From NCBI RefSeq assembly GCF_025143985.1, contig NZ_CP083564.1, positions 1,241,501 to 1,305,500 on the forward strand: DNA of 64,000 nt. Reading direction: 5' to 3'. This DNA is from Sulfitobacter sp. W027 (GTDB taxonomy: Bacteria > Pseudomonadota > Alphaproteobacteria > Rhodobacterales > Rhodobacteraceae). Positions 56,459 to 64,000 of the stretch are shown in pieces (the first letter of the stretch is position 1; each line of letters opens with the position of its first letter). Position numbers and translations under genes: made by a program. The notes under the pieces were generated by a model. The model had not been told where the DNA came from and did no database searches. It saw only the letters and a program-made list of their open reading frames with translations.

Positions 56459-57298
56459 CTACCGCTGGCGCCGTGCCATGAAGGCCAGCCGCTCAAAAAG
56501 ATGCACGTCCTGCTCGTTCTTCAGCAGCGCACCATGCAGTTTAGGCAGGGCATTGGGGCCATCCTTGGCCAGATCCTCGGCCTCCATATCCTCGGCCAGC
56601 AGCAGCTTCAGCCAATCCAGCACCTCGGATGTCGAAGGCTTCTTCTTCAACCCCTGCTGCTCACGGATCTCGTAGAATTGCGTCAGCGCCGTGGTCAGCA
56701 ACTGCTGCTTGATGCCCGGATGGTGCACTTCGACAATCTGCTTCAGCGTCTCCATATCGGGAAATCGGATGTAGTGGAAGAAACAGCGCCGCAGGAAGGC
56801 GTCGGGCAGCTCTTTTTCGTTGTTGGAGGTGATGATGACGATGGGGCGCTGACGCGCGCGGATCGTCTCACCCGTCTCGTAGACGAAGAACTCCATCTTA
56901 TCGAGTTCCTGCAACAGATCGTTTGGGAATTCGATATCGGCCTTGTCGATCTCGTCAATCAGCAGCACGACCTTTTCATCCGCATCGAACGCCTGCCAGA
57001 GCTTGCCCTTGCGGATGTAGTTCTTGACGTCATGCACCCGTTCATCGCCGAGCTGGCTGTCGCGCAACCGGTTCACGGCATCGTATTCATAAAGCCCCTG
57101 CTGCGCGCGGGTGGTCGATTTGATGTTCCACTCGATCATGCGCAGGCCCAAGGCATCGCTGACCTGCCTCGCCAATTCGGTTTTGCCGGTGCCGGGTTCG
57201 CCTTTCACAAGAAGCGGACGCTCCAAGGTAACCGCCGCATTCACGGCGATTTTCAGGTCGTCGGTGGCGACGTAGTCTTTGGTGCCTTGAAATTTCAT
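56459..57298 (-). CDS. MoxR family AAA+ ATPase
   Basis: This 279-residue ATPase has Walker A in LLVKGEPGTGKTELARQV near residue 37 and Walker B in VVLLIDEIDKADIEFPNDLLQEL near residue 112. The sensor-1 IVIITSNNEKELPDAFLRRCFF near residue 155 includes the arginine finger. This is a short MoxR of the CoxD/RavA type. With the VWA protein encoded at 53.5 kb it likely forms a chaperone for metal-cofactor insertion or complex assembly. It has its own terminator; the neighbouring genes would need a separate promoter. Confidence 0.92.
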   Translation of the reverse strand: MKFQGTKDYVATDDLKIAVNAAVTLERPLLVKGEPGTGKTELARQVSDALGLRMIEWNIKSTTRAQQGLYEYDAVNRLRDSQLGDERVHDVKNYIRKGKLWQAFDADEKVVLLIDEIDKADIEFPNDLLQELDKMEFFVYETGETIRARQRPIVIITSNNEKELPDAFLRRCFFHYIRFPDMETLKQIVEVHHPGIKQQLLTTALTQFYEIREQQGLKKKPSTSEVLDWLKLLLAEDMEAEDLAKDGPNALPKLHGALLKNEQDVHLFERLAFMARRQR

Positions 57299-57466
57299 CT
57301 TGTTTTCAACCTCGTGTGACGGGCGCTTGATCCTTGGCCTTTAACCAAAAATCAAAGGGATTGTGTAGTGACAATTGTTACCCGCTCAGATAGACGCTGC
57401 GGCAGGGAAGATGTCGGGAGACAGGCCTTTTTAATGTCTGAGTTGAAAACCGCCGGGGAAAAACAA

Positions 57467-57889
57467 ATGAAGCAGGAAGTTTTCCTGCCGGACGATTACA
57501 GTCCGGCCGAGGACGAGCCATTCATGAATGACCGTCAGCTTGAGTACTTTCGTCGCAAGCTGATCAATTGGAAATCGGAACTGTTGGCAGGCAGCCGTGA
57601 CACCATCGAAGCTTTGCAAGACGGCACGCGGAACATTCCGGATGTGACCGACCGTGCCTCGGAAGAGACCGACCGCGCGCTGGAACTGCGCACCCGTGAC
57701 CGGGCACGCAAGCTGGTTGGTAAGATCGACGCGGCGCTGCGCCGGATTGACGAGGGAGAGTTCGGTTACTGCATGGTTACCGGCGATCCTATCTCGCTCA
57801 AACGGCTGGATGCACGTCCCATCGCCACCATGACGCTGGAGGCGCAAGAGCGTCACGAGCGGCGCGAGAAAGTCCACCGCGACGACTGA
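57467..57889 (+). CDS. dksA: DksA-type RNA polymerase secondary-channel regulator with one cysteine
   Basis: This 140-residue protein acts with ppGpp on RNA polymerase. The coiled-coil tip has the functional DxxDxA motif as DVTDRA (residues 59-64). The globular part, YCMVTGDPISLKRLDARP, keeps one of the four zinc cysteines (Cys102), so it cannot bind zinc the E. coli way. A one-cysteine DksA is known from Rhodobacter sphaeroides. The C-terminal helix LEAQERHERREKVHRDD is typical. I prefer the ATG at 57467 because of GGGGA upstream; one at 57434 is also open. Confidence 0.92.
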   Translation: MKQEVFLPDDYSPAEDEPFMNDRQLEYFRRKLINWKSELLAGSRDTIEALQDGTRNIPDVTDRASEETDRALELRTRDRARKLVGKIDAALRRIDEGEFGYCMVTGDPISLKRLDARPIATMTLEAQERHERREKVHRDD

Positions 57890-57907
57890 CATCACCTGAA
57901 ACATCAC

Positions 57908-57935
57908 ACGCCGAGGCTCATGCTTCGGCGTTTGT
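57908..57935 (+). terminator. dksA terminator
   Basis: ACGCCGAGGC (57908-57917) and GCTTCGGCGT (57922-57931) pair with one G-T wobble around TCAT, followed by TTTGT. Confidence 0.8.
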
Positions 57936-57985
57936 GATTGGGGCGCGGGGCCAGCACAATCTGGCGCGCGCGATCTGGGGCGTGA

Positions 57986-59152
57986 ATGAAACCTTCCAAT
58001 GCGATTGTCGTAGGCGGCGGGATCGGCGGGCTGGCCTTGGCCACGACACTGGCGCGCAAGGGCGTCGCGGTCACCTTGCTGGAACAGGCCACGCGGTTTT
58101 CCGAAATCGGAGCGGGCTTGCAAGTCAGTCCCAACGGCCTTGCAGTGCTGCGCGCGCTTGGGTTGGAACATGGATTGAAAGCCCGCGGTGCCGTGCGGGG
58201 GCAGGCGGTTTGCCTTTGCGACTACGCAAAAGGCGCGCAGGTGGCCCGGCTGGATCTGACCCGGCTGCCGAATGACCAGCGCTACTACTTCCTTCACCGG
58301 GCCGATCTGATTGATCTTCTGCGTGAGACCGCGCAGCGCGCCAACGTCAGTTTTGAGACCGACGCGCAGGTTGCCTCTATTCATCCCGGCGCTTTGCCAC
58401 AGGTGCAGATGGCACGGGGCGGGCGGCGGCGGGCGGAGCTGGTCGTGGCCGCCGATGGCATCCACTCAGTCGGGCGGGTGCAGTTGAACGGTGCGGATAA
58501 AGCCAAGTTCTCTGGCCAAGTGGCATGGCGCGCCCTGATCCCGAATGACGTGAACCATGGGCCAGAGGCGCGGGTGACGATGGGGCCGGGGCGGCATTTG
58601 GTCAGCTATACCCTGCGCGAAGGCCGTCTGGTAAACCTCGTCGCAGTAGAAGAGCGCGACGATTGGGCCGCCGAGGGTTGGCAACACCCTGACGATTCCG
58701 CCAACCTGCGCCGCGCCTTTGCAGGCTTCGGTGGGGAAGCAGCACAGATGCTGGACGCGGTGCGGGAGGTGACCCTTTGGGGGCTGCACCACCATCCCGT
58801 CGCCGCCAGTTGGCAGGCCGAAGGCGTGGCGCTCGTGGGTGACGCGGCCCATCCGACGCTGCCCTTTCTGGCACAGGGCGCGAATATGGCGCTTGAAGAC
58901 GCTTGGGTCTTGGCCGATTGCCTGACCCGCCAACCCCGCGACGCCGCACTCGCCGCTTATCAAGCCGCCCGCATCGACCGCGCCCGGCGCATCGTCAAAA
59001 CGTCAGAGGGCAACGCCGCACGCTATCACCTACGACCGGGGCCGATCCGTTTCGCGGCTCATAGCGGGTTGCGCATCGCCTCCAAACTCGCCCCCGGCGT
59101 GATGCTGGGCGCGTTTGATTGGCTCTACGCCCATGATGTCACCAAAGGGTAG
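57986..59152 (+). CDS. FAD-dependent aromatic monooxygenase (salicylate/3-hydroxybenzoate hydroxylase type)
   Basis: The 388-residue flavoprotein opens with NAIVVGGGIGGLALATTLARKGVAVTLLEQ, the GxGxxG FAD motif. LVVAADGIHSVGRVQL near residue 155 is the DG motif that contacts FAD and NAD(P)H, and LVGDAAHPTLPFLAQGANMALEDAWVLADCL near residue 285 is the GD motif. It resembles class A hydroxylases acting on simple benzoates. The substrate is undetermined, and no ring-cleavage genes adjoin it. Confidence 0.9.
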   Translation: MKPSNAIVVGGGIGGLALATTLARKGVAVTLLEQATRFSEIGAGLQVSPNGLAVLRALGLEHGLKARGAVRGQAVCLCDYAKGAQVARLDLTRLPNDQRYYFLHRADLIDLLRETAQRANVSFETDAQVASIHPGALPQVQMARGGRRRAELVVAADGIHSVGRVQLNGADKAKFSGQVAWRALIPNDVNHGPEARVTMGPGRHLVSYTLREGRLVNLVAVEERDDWAAEGWQHPDDSANLRRAFAGFGGEAAQMLDAVREVTLWGLHHHPVAASWQAEGVALVGDAAHPTLPFLAQGANMALEDAWVLADCLTRQPRDAALAAYQAARIDRARRIVKTSEGNAARYHLRPGPIRFAAHSGLRIASKLAPGVMLGAFDWLYAHDVTKG

Positions 59153-59184
59153 AGGCCACCGACCTTAGCCGGTGGCCCAAGGGG

Positions 59185-60234
59185 TTAGCCTGCCCGTTGT
59201 AGCATTCCGAAAAGATCACGCGGATCATCGGGATCGGCCAGCAGATCAAGCGGCTGGAACAGCCCCGTCTCGGCAATCTGGTCGCGGACATAGCGCAGGG
59301 CTGAGAAATCCTCGATGGCGAAGCCTACAGAGTCGAAGAGCGTGATCTGCTCCGCAGTCCGGCGGCCTTCGGCCTGACCGGTCAGAACTTGCCAGATCTC
59401 GGTGACCTCGTGATCTGCTTCCAACTGCTGAATTTCGCCTTCAATTCGCGTCTGTTCGGGGAACTCCACAAAGATATCAGAGCGGTGCAGGATCGCTGGG
59501 GCCAGTTCTGTCTTGCCCGGGCAGTCGCCGCCGATGGCGTTAATGTGCACGCCGGAGCCGACCATATTGTCGGTCAAGATCGTGGCATATTGCTTGTCCG
59601 CCGTGCAGGTGGTGATGATCTGCGCGCCAAGGATCGCGTCCTCAGCGGTGTCGCATTCCACCACTTTGATACCGGCGCCCGCCAGATTGCGCGCACATTT
59701 CGCGGTCGCCGCGCGGTCGATGTCATAAAGCCGGACCTCGTCCACGCCGCAGATCGCCTTCATCGCAAGGCTCTGAAATTCGGACTGTGCGCCATTGCCG
59801 ATCATTGCCATCACATGTGCGCCCTTGGGGGCCAGCAAACGCGCCACCACAGCCGAAGTCGCCGCCGTGCGCAATGCCGTGAGGATCGTCATCTCGGTCA
59901 GCAGGACCGGATAGCCATTGTCGACGTTCGCCAGCAAGCCAAAGGCGGTCACGGTCTGGAACCCGTCTTTGGTGTTGTCGGGGTGGCCGTTGACGTATTT
60001 GAACCCGTAGACATCACCATCCGAGGTGGGCATCAATTCGATCACGCCTTTCTCAGAATGGCTCGCCACGCGGGGGGTCTTGTCGAACAGCTCCCAGCGT
60101 TTGAAGTCGGCCTCGATATACTCGGCCAGCCCACGCAGCATGTCTTCGACGCCGATATGGTGGATCAGCTTCATCATCTTGTCGACGGAAACGAAGGGCA
60201 CCAGCGCTTTGTCGGAGGGTTTGAGGTTGGTCAT
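59185..60234 (-). CDS. ocd: Ornithine cyclodeaminase
   Basis: This 349-residue NAD-dependent enzyme converts ornithine to proline and ammonia. VTAFGLLANVDNGYPVLLTEMTILTALRTAATSAVVARLLAPKGAHVMAMIGNGAQSEFQSLA carries the substrate Arg/Lys region and the GxGxQ nucleotide loop. The end of the arginine operon (rocF, ctlX-like, ocd) places it as the ornithine-to-proline step. It starts 12 bases after the ctlX-like gene. Confidence 0.95.
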   Translation of the reverse strand: MTNLKPSDKALVPFVSVDKMMKLIHHIGVEDMLRGLAEYIEADFKRWELFDKTPRVASHSEKGVIELMPTSDGDVYGFKYVNGHPDNTKDGFQTVTAFGLLANVDNGYPVLLTEMTILTALRTAATSAVVARLLAPKGAHVMAMIGNGAQSEFQSLAMKAICGVDEVRLYDIDRAATAKCARNLAGAGIKVVECDTAEDAILGAQIITTCTADKQYATILTDNMVGSGVHINAIGGDCPGKTELAPAILHRSDIFVEFPEQTRIEGEIQQLEADHEVTEIWQVLTGQAEGRRTAEQITLFDSVGFAIEDFSALRYVRDQIAETGLFQPLDLLADPDDPRDLFGMLQRAG

Positions 60235-60246
60235 ATTTAGGTCTTT

Positions 60247-61155
60247 CTAATTGCGGCGGGCAAGGTGCAGGCCGGCGATCATACACCGGACAGACCCGCC
60301 TGCGGTCTCGATTGTAGGAATGGTCAAGGGCAGAATGCGGGCGTGGGCCTCGATCCTTGCCACCTGATCGGGGTCAAGAGCGGCCAGCGCGCGGGCAGAA
60401 ATGGCCATTATCAGCCCGTCGTCACCGTCCAGCTCAATGGCATTACCGGCGAACTCGTCGATCTGATGCGCGGTCAGCGCGATCACATCCCGCCCAGTTT
60501 CAGCGAGCCTCTCTCGGACCATCTCACGCCGTTCAAGGGCGCTAATCAAATCAAGCCCGACCAGCGCTACCTTGGTGCCCACAGACATCAAAACATTTGT
60601 ATGATAGACCGGGCGGCCTTGGGCATCATGGGCATCAAAGACAATCGGCTCAAAGTTGAAGTTGGTGCAGAACCGCTCCAACAGAATTGGATCGGCGCGG
60701 TGCGAGCGCGCCACATAGGCCACGCGCCCGATGTGATCGAGCACCATCGCTCCGGTGCCTTCGAGCGCCAGATCGTCATGCTCAAGGCCAGAATAGTCGA
60801 TCACGTCCTGCACCCTGTAACGGGTCTTGAGCAGGTCGATCACATCCCACCGACGCTCGCGGCGGCGGTTTGCAGCATACATCGGATAGACCGCCACGTG
60901 CCCGCCGGCATGGGTTGAGAACCAGTTGTTCGGAAACACACTGTCGGGCGTCTCGGTGCCGGTGTCGTCGAAATCATGCACGGTGATGCCGACGCCGCGC
61001 AGCGCGGTGACGACGTGGTCAAACTCGGCCCTTGCAGCCTCGGCAACATCCCCAACGCTGGCGCGTTGAAAGGCATTGTCGGCCTGTGTCTCAGGGTTGG
61101 ACCGGAAATGATGTGGGCGGATCATCACAACCGCCCTCGGTGCCTGTGCCTGCAT
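60247..61155 (-). CDS. Citrulline hydrolase-like guanidino-modifying enzyme (CtlX family)
   Basis: This 302-residue pentein-fold protein has TPDSVFPNNWFSTHAGGHVAVYPM near residue 67, LALEGTGAMVLDHIGRVAYVARSHRAD near residue 128 and the catalytic His in PVYHTNVLMSVG near residue 180. A C-terminal cysteine (GGSVRCMIAGLHLARRN) is the nucleophile. The family covers dimethylarginine hydrolases, arginine deiminase-like enzymes and the citrulline hydrolase CtlX. Placed between arginase and ornithine cyclodeaminase, it probably feeds ornithine from citrulline. ATG at 61155 follows the arginase stop by two bases. Confidence 0.85.
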   Translation of the reverse strand: MQAQAPRAVVMIRPHHFRSNPETQADNAFQRASVGDVAEAARAEFDHVVTALRGVGITVHDFDDTGTETPDSVFPNNWFSTHAGGHVAVYPMYAANRRRERRWDVIDLLKTRYRVQDVIDYSGLEHDDLALEGTGAMVLDHIGRVAYVARSHRADPILLERFCTNFNFEPIVFDAHDAQGRPVYHTNVLMSVGTKVALVGLDLISALERREMVRERLAETGRDVIALTAHQIDEFAGNAIELDGDDGLIMAISARALAALDPDQVARIEAHARILPLTIPTIETAGGSVRCMIAGLHLARRN

Positions 61156-61157
61156 GA

Positions 61158-62081
61158 TCAATAAGCGCGTGTTGGGCGGTCGAACACGCGGCGGCCAAAG
61201 GCCGAGGCGGTGAGGTCCACCATCAGTTGCGCGGTGCGGCCCCGTTCATCAAGGAAGGGGTTCAATTCGACCAGATCGAGCGAGGTCATCAGACCGCTGT
61301 CCGACAGCATCTCCATCACCAGATGGCCCTCGCGCACGGTGGCACCGCCTGGCACAGTGGTGCCCACGGCGGGGGCGACAGAGGGGTCGAGGAAATCGAC
61401 ATCCAGCGAGACATGCAGCATCCCGCCCGCCGCTTCGACTTTATCAAGGAAGCGCTGCAACGGCTTGGCGATGCCGCTCTCGTCGATCTCGCGCATGTCG
61501 ACGTAGGTGACGGTGGTTTCCTGCAGCGCCGCGCGCTCGAGGGCATCGACAGAGCGCAGGCCGATCATGGCAATATTGTCGTGGGGCAGGGGTGTTTCGA
61601 TCTTGGGAAAGCCGTCAAACCCTTCGCGCCCGGTGACATAGCCCAAGGGCGTGCCGTGCAGGTTGCCGCTGTCGCTGGTCTGGGGCGTGTGGAAATCCGT
61701 ATGCGCATCAAGCCAAAGCACGAAAAGCGGGCGGCCTGCTTTTTCAGCGTGGCGCATGGCGCCCAGCACGGTGCCGAGGGCCAGCGCATGGTCGCCGCCC
61801 ATGAAGATCGGCAGCCCATCGTCCATCGCCGCATCAGCAGCGGCTGCGAGGCTTTCTGTCCATGCAATCGTCTCTTCCAGTGCGTGCAGCTTCTCATGCT
61901 CTTGTGCATGGAAAGGCGCGGGCGCGACGTTGCCGCGATCGGTAACGCTATGACCAAGATCGCGCAGGGCGCGTTCCAGCCCGGCTGTGCGGTAGGCGTC
62001 TGGCCCCATCAAGCAGCCGCGACGGCGCTTGCCGCTGTCCAGCGGAACGCCCAGTAAGATACAGTTTTGTTGGTTCGACAT
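61158..62081 (-). CDS. rocF: Arginase
   Basis: This 307-residue manganese enzyme hydrolyses arginine to ornithine and urea. The metal ligands appear in IFMGGDHALALGT near residue 92, LWLDAHTDFHTPQTS near residue 122 and VSLDVDFLDPSVAPAVGT near residue 227. The DxHxD and DxD patterns are the arginase/agmatinase signature; DVDFLDP followed by APAVGTTVPGG is arginase-like. It is the first gene of the arginine-catabolic operon, below a large inverted repeat at 62169-62200. Confidence 0.95.
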   Translation of the reverse strand: MSNQQNCILLGVPLDSGKRRRGCLMGPDAYRTAGLERALRDLGHSVTDRGNVAPAPFHAQEHEKLHALEETIAWTESLAAAADAAMDDGLPIFMGGDHALALGTVLGAMRHAEKAGRPLFVLWLDAHTDFHTPQTSDSGNLHGTPLGYVTGREGFDGFPKIETPLPHDNIAMIGLRSVDALERAALQETTVTYVDMREIDESGIAKPLQRFLDKVEAAGGMLHVSLDVDFLDPSVAPAVGTTVPGGATVREGHLVMEMLSDSGLMTSLDLVELNPFLDERGRTAQLMVDLTASAFGRRVFDRPTRAY

Positions 62082-62141
62082 GGGGGACTCCTGAGCTGTT
62101 TAAACCCAGATAATCCGCGCATCTGTCTAACGGCAAGCCGT

Positions 62142-62200
62142 CAAACTGACCGTTTCGGGGGTGTTTTTGACAAACTGGAGGTGCGACTGTCCAGTTTGTC
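62142..62200. promoter_or_regulatory. Candidate operator of the arginine operon: three CAAACTG half-sites
   Basis: A perfect 11-base-arm inverted repeat (62169-62179 GACAAACTGGA, 62190-62200 TCCAGTTTGTC) has a 10-base centre. A third half-site CAAACTG sits at 62142-62148, nearer the rocF start. No T run follows on the minus strand, so it is not a dsbB terminator. It fits the binding pattern of a LysR-type or similar activator. Confidence 0.6.
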
Positions 62201-62212
62201 GATTTATGTGGG

Positions 62213-62680
62213 TTAGACTGCCTTGCGCGCAGCGGCCACCCAAAGACCAACCAAGATAAAGGAGAAGATCGCATTCCACCCCGCCATCGACAGGCCCAGA
62301 AACTGCCAGACGATCTCATCACACATGACAAGGCCGCTGGGGCCGTCGGTGGACAAAAGCGAGCCCCCGTCCAGGCTGCCCAAATCCATGCCGCCTCCGG
62401 TGCAGGAGCTCGGCCCCGGCCACCAGCCCCATTCAACGCCCGCATGATAAGCCCCGATCAGTCCCGTCACCGCTGCCGCCAAGGCCCCCAGCCACGCCAG
62501 AACGCGCGGTCCGCCAAGCAGCACGATCGCCCCAATCAGCACCGCCGCCGCATGGGGCCAGCGCTGCCAGAGACACATTTGACAGGGCGCATAGCCGCCT
62601 AGATGTTGAAAGCCAAAGGCGCCAAGCAACAGCGCAGCAGAGCCGAGTGTTGCCAATAAAGTCAAAGTCTTACCAGTCAT
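62213..62680 (-). CDS. dsbB: Disulfide bond formation protein DsbB
   Basis: This 155-residue inner-membrane protein has four hydrophobic helices. The first cysteine pair is APCQMCLWQR (Cys33, Cys36), matching the CxxC that reoxidises via quinone. A second pair, Cys93 (PSSCTGGG) and Cys120 (GLVMCDEIVW), would react with DsbA. Its partner could be the DsbA-like protein at 32 kb. The start overlaps the stop of the YqaA-like gene by four bases. Confidence 0.93.
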   Translation of the reverse strand: MTGKTLTLLATLGSAALLLGAFGFQHLGGYAPCQMCLWQRWPHAAAVLIGAIVLLGGPRVLAWLGALAAAVTGLIGAYHAGVEWGWWPGPSSCTGGGMDLGSLDGGSLLSTDGPSGLVMCDEIVWQFLGLSMAGWNAIFSFILVGLWVAAARKAV

Positions 62681-63255
62681 AGAACCTTTACCACCATGAA
62701 GCCGCCAATCAGCAGGGCGACGGCCAATGTGAACATCAAACCCAAACGCCGTTCAATGAAGTCCCGGATCGGTGCGCCAAAGCGCCACAGCAGCCCGGCC
62801 ACCACAAAGAATCGCAGCCCGCGGGCAAGGATCGAGGTCATGATAAAGGTGCCCAACGGCATTCCGGTCCAGCCCGACATGATCGTGATGACCTTGTAAG
62901 GAAAGGGCGTGACCCCCGCGACCAACACCGCCCAGAAGCCCATATCGTTAAATCGGGTCGAGAATTCCGCCATTGCATCCGCCTTACCCAAGCTCGCAAG
63001 GATCGGCTGTCCGAGGCTCTCGAACGCCAACGCGCCAATGGCGTAGCCCAAAAGCCCGCCCAGGACCGACGCCAGCAGCGCCACGCCTGCGATCAACCAC
63101 GCGCGATTGGGCCGCGCAATGATCATCGGAATCATCAAGATATCAGGGGGGATGGGAAAGAAGGAACTCTCGACAAAAGCCACTACGGCTAGCGCCCAAA
63201 GGGCATGGCGATGTTGGGCCAAGCCCAGGGTCCAGTCATAAATGCGGCGGATCAT
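62677..63255 (-). CDS. YqaA/DedA-like VTT domain membrane protein
   Basis: The 192-residue protein has about five membrane helices and the VTT/DedA core, ESSFFPIPPDILMIPMI (the FxxxPxxP re-entrant motif) and NDMGFWAVLVAGVTPFPYKVITIMSGW. These proteins influence membrane lipid distribution or uptake in bacteria. Fusion-free YqaA forms are common in roseobacters. It lies upstream of dsbB in the same operon and divergent from tRNA-Leu. Confidence 0.87.
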   Translation of the reverse strand: MIRRIYDWTLGLAQHRHALWALAVVAFVESSFFPIPPDILMIPMIIARPNRAWLIAGVALLASVLGGLLGYAIGALAFESLGQPILASLGKADAMAEFSTRFNDMGFWAVLVAGVTPFPYKVITIMSGWTGMPLGTFIMTSILARGLRFFVVAGLLWRFGAPIRDFIERRLGLMFTLAVALLIGGFMVVKVL

Positions 63256-63343
63256 TCGGGGGCTCCGGCTGTTTTATATGCCTCACCATGTCGCGCGACC
63301 AAGGTCAAGCGCAACACTGTGCAGAAGCATGGTGAAAATCCAC

Positions 63344-63372
63344 TTGCCCCACGCGCTTTTGCAGGCTACATC
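63344..63372 (+). promoter_or_regulatory. Candidate promoter of tRNA-Leu(CAA)
   Basis: TTGCCC (63344-63349) and TACATC (63367-63372) are 17 bases apart, nine bases before the mature tRNA. Confidence 0.5.
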
Positions 63373-63381
63373 GCCCCACGT

Positions 63382-63465
63382 GCCCAAGTGGCGGAATGGT
63401 AGACGCAGGGGATTCAAAATCCCCCGCCGCGAGGCGTGCCGGTTCGAGTCCGGCCTTGGGTACCA
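63382..63465 (+). tRNA. tRNA-Leu(CAA)
   Basis: This 84-base class II tRNA has acceptor GCCCAAG/CTTGGGT (G-T at the first pair), anticodon loop TTCAAAA with anticodon CAA, a long variable arm, and T-loop TTCGAGT. CCA is encoded. Such tRNA genes are frequent integration sites, and the sequence beyond its 3' end looks unlike the rest of the window. Confidence 0.95.
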
Positions 63466-63905
63466 CCTTGTTTTTAGCAAGGGTTTCCGCAGAATATCCG
63501 ATTGTGAGAAGGTTTGGTTCCGGGCTGACGCCCACATGGGATTCCTCCATCAAAACTATCCAAGTTATCAGGTAGATTAGTTATCTGGCCGACACAGGGC
63601 CCTTGGCATGTTGGCCTGTCGCTAAACCGTGTGCAGATTGCTTGCGATCGTGAATTTGCCTTTAAGCCGTACAAACATGCCACTGCCTTGCAGTCGGTAA
63701 ATCTATCCCAATCAGAATGTATTGAACGAACTTCATCACTGTTGGTGCTGCTTTCGTGCCGCGTATGTGGACAGTCCTTGCCCTAAGAGACGCGATCTTT
63801 TTCTCGTAGGGATAAAAGGTCCCTTGTGTGCGGCTGGCTTTACCGCTTTGTGATATGTGTAGGGTTCGACAAGCAATCGGATGAGCAATTAGCTCCGCCA
63901 GCGCG
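63466..63905. other. 440-base stretch with no credible gene, right of tRNA-Leu
   Basis: Short open frames here (for example one of 69 codons on the minus strand at 63474-63683) lack ribosome sites and do not resemble known proteins. The base composition looks less GC-rich than the genes to the left. A weak hairpin CCTTG/CAAGG (63466-63482) after the tRNA could be its terminator. No copy of the tRNA 3' end is seen as an attachment site within the window. Confidence 0.5.
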
Positions 63906-64000
63906 TCAGCGGCGTTTGCCGGGAGCTTTCGTGATTTTGTTTCCGCGAGGCCCGGACTGAATGGCCGTATTGCTCAGGTTTTCCTCCGTCAGTTTGCGCC
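63906..64000 (-). CDS. Possible 3' end of a gene entering from beyond the window
   Basis: An open frame on the minus strand ends at 63906 with RKLTEENLSNTAIQSG and then PRGNKITKAPGKRR before the stop. Only about 31 codons are visible, and no start is in view. The basic tail resembles a DNA-binding or phage-type protein end, but I cannot assign it. It might also be noise. Confidence 0.25.
   Translation of the reverse strand, partial: RKLTEENLSNTAIQSGPRGNKITKAPGKRR

Noticed and set aside
62169..62200. Terminator for dsbB
   Set aside because: The stem is strong, but on the minus strand it is followed by AAAAAC and not by Ts.
63474..63683. 69-codon minus-strand open frame next to tRNA-Leu
   Set aside because: There is no ribosome site, the composition is unusual (many Cys and Pro), and there is no resemblance to a known protein.

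Overview
The window is GC-rich chromosomal DNA from an alphaproteobacterium, almost certainly of the Roseobacter/Rhodobacterales group. The signs are a rodZ-ispG pair, a one-cysteine DksA, a PIN protein of the type annotated RSP_2648 in Rhodobacter, a DUF2849/DUF934 sulfite-reduction operon led by a fused CysG, ALAS-type HemA, and small DUF2852 and RDD proteins. I see no complete insertion sequence, prophage or CRISPR array. Nearly all of it is core gene content.

Left part (1-16.8 kb, mostly minus strand): the 5' part of surE, a short-chain dehydrogenase, and an assimilatory sulfate-reduction operon (cysG, DUF2849, ferredoxin-type sulfite reductase, APS reductase cysH, DUF934) with ferredoxin-NADP reductase next to it and a divergent Lrp/AsnC regulator. 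Then follow tpiA, an A-type Fe-S carrier, a DUF3307 membrane protein beside a cyclase-fold (SatD-like) protein, a secreted glycerophosphodiesterase, a SufT-like protein, a RimB-RimK fusion, an MscS channel and an NfeD/SPFH pair.

Middle (16.8-28 kb): tgt, an Old Yellow Enzyme and lon, then a tRNA region. It holds tRNA-Val(CAC), two translationally coupled histidine phosphatases, tRNA-Val(TAC) followed by four 116-bp tandem repeats, and two tRNA-Asp genes. Each repeat carries an internally deleted tRNA-Val remnant. An M20 peptidase and a GAF histidine kinase follow.

28-44.6 kb: hemA, rodZ, ispG, two DsbA-like proteins, an aminotransferase, a cell-wall block (amiC, PBP1A), prfB, an amidase, an XRE regulator, and ilvBN. 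The ilvB leader reads as a complete attenuator: promoter, 15-residue leader peptide rich in Leu/Val/Ile codons, competing stem and terminator.

44.8-64 kb: bpt, RDD and DUF2852 proteins, a YbaK protein, glnE, an rRNA methyltransferase with a PIN protein, an M48 protease, OsmC, a MoxR-ATPase/VWA module with a lipoprotein and a tiny membrane protein, one-cysteine dksA, a flavoprotein monooxygenase, an arginine-catabolic operon (rocF, ctlX-like, ocd) below a strong inverted-repeat operator candidate, dsbB with a YqaA-like protein, and tRNA-Leu(CAA). Beyond tRNA-Leu the sequence looks AT-richer and has no clear gene, which may mark the edge of an island.

The most unusual items are the tRNA-Val remnant array, the ilv attenuator, the RimB-RimK fusion and the cyclase-fold/DUF3307 pair.
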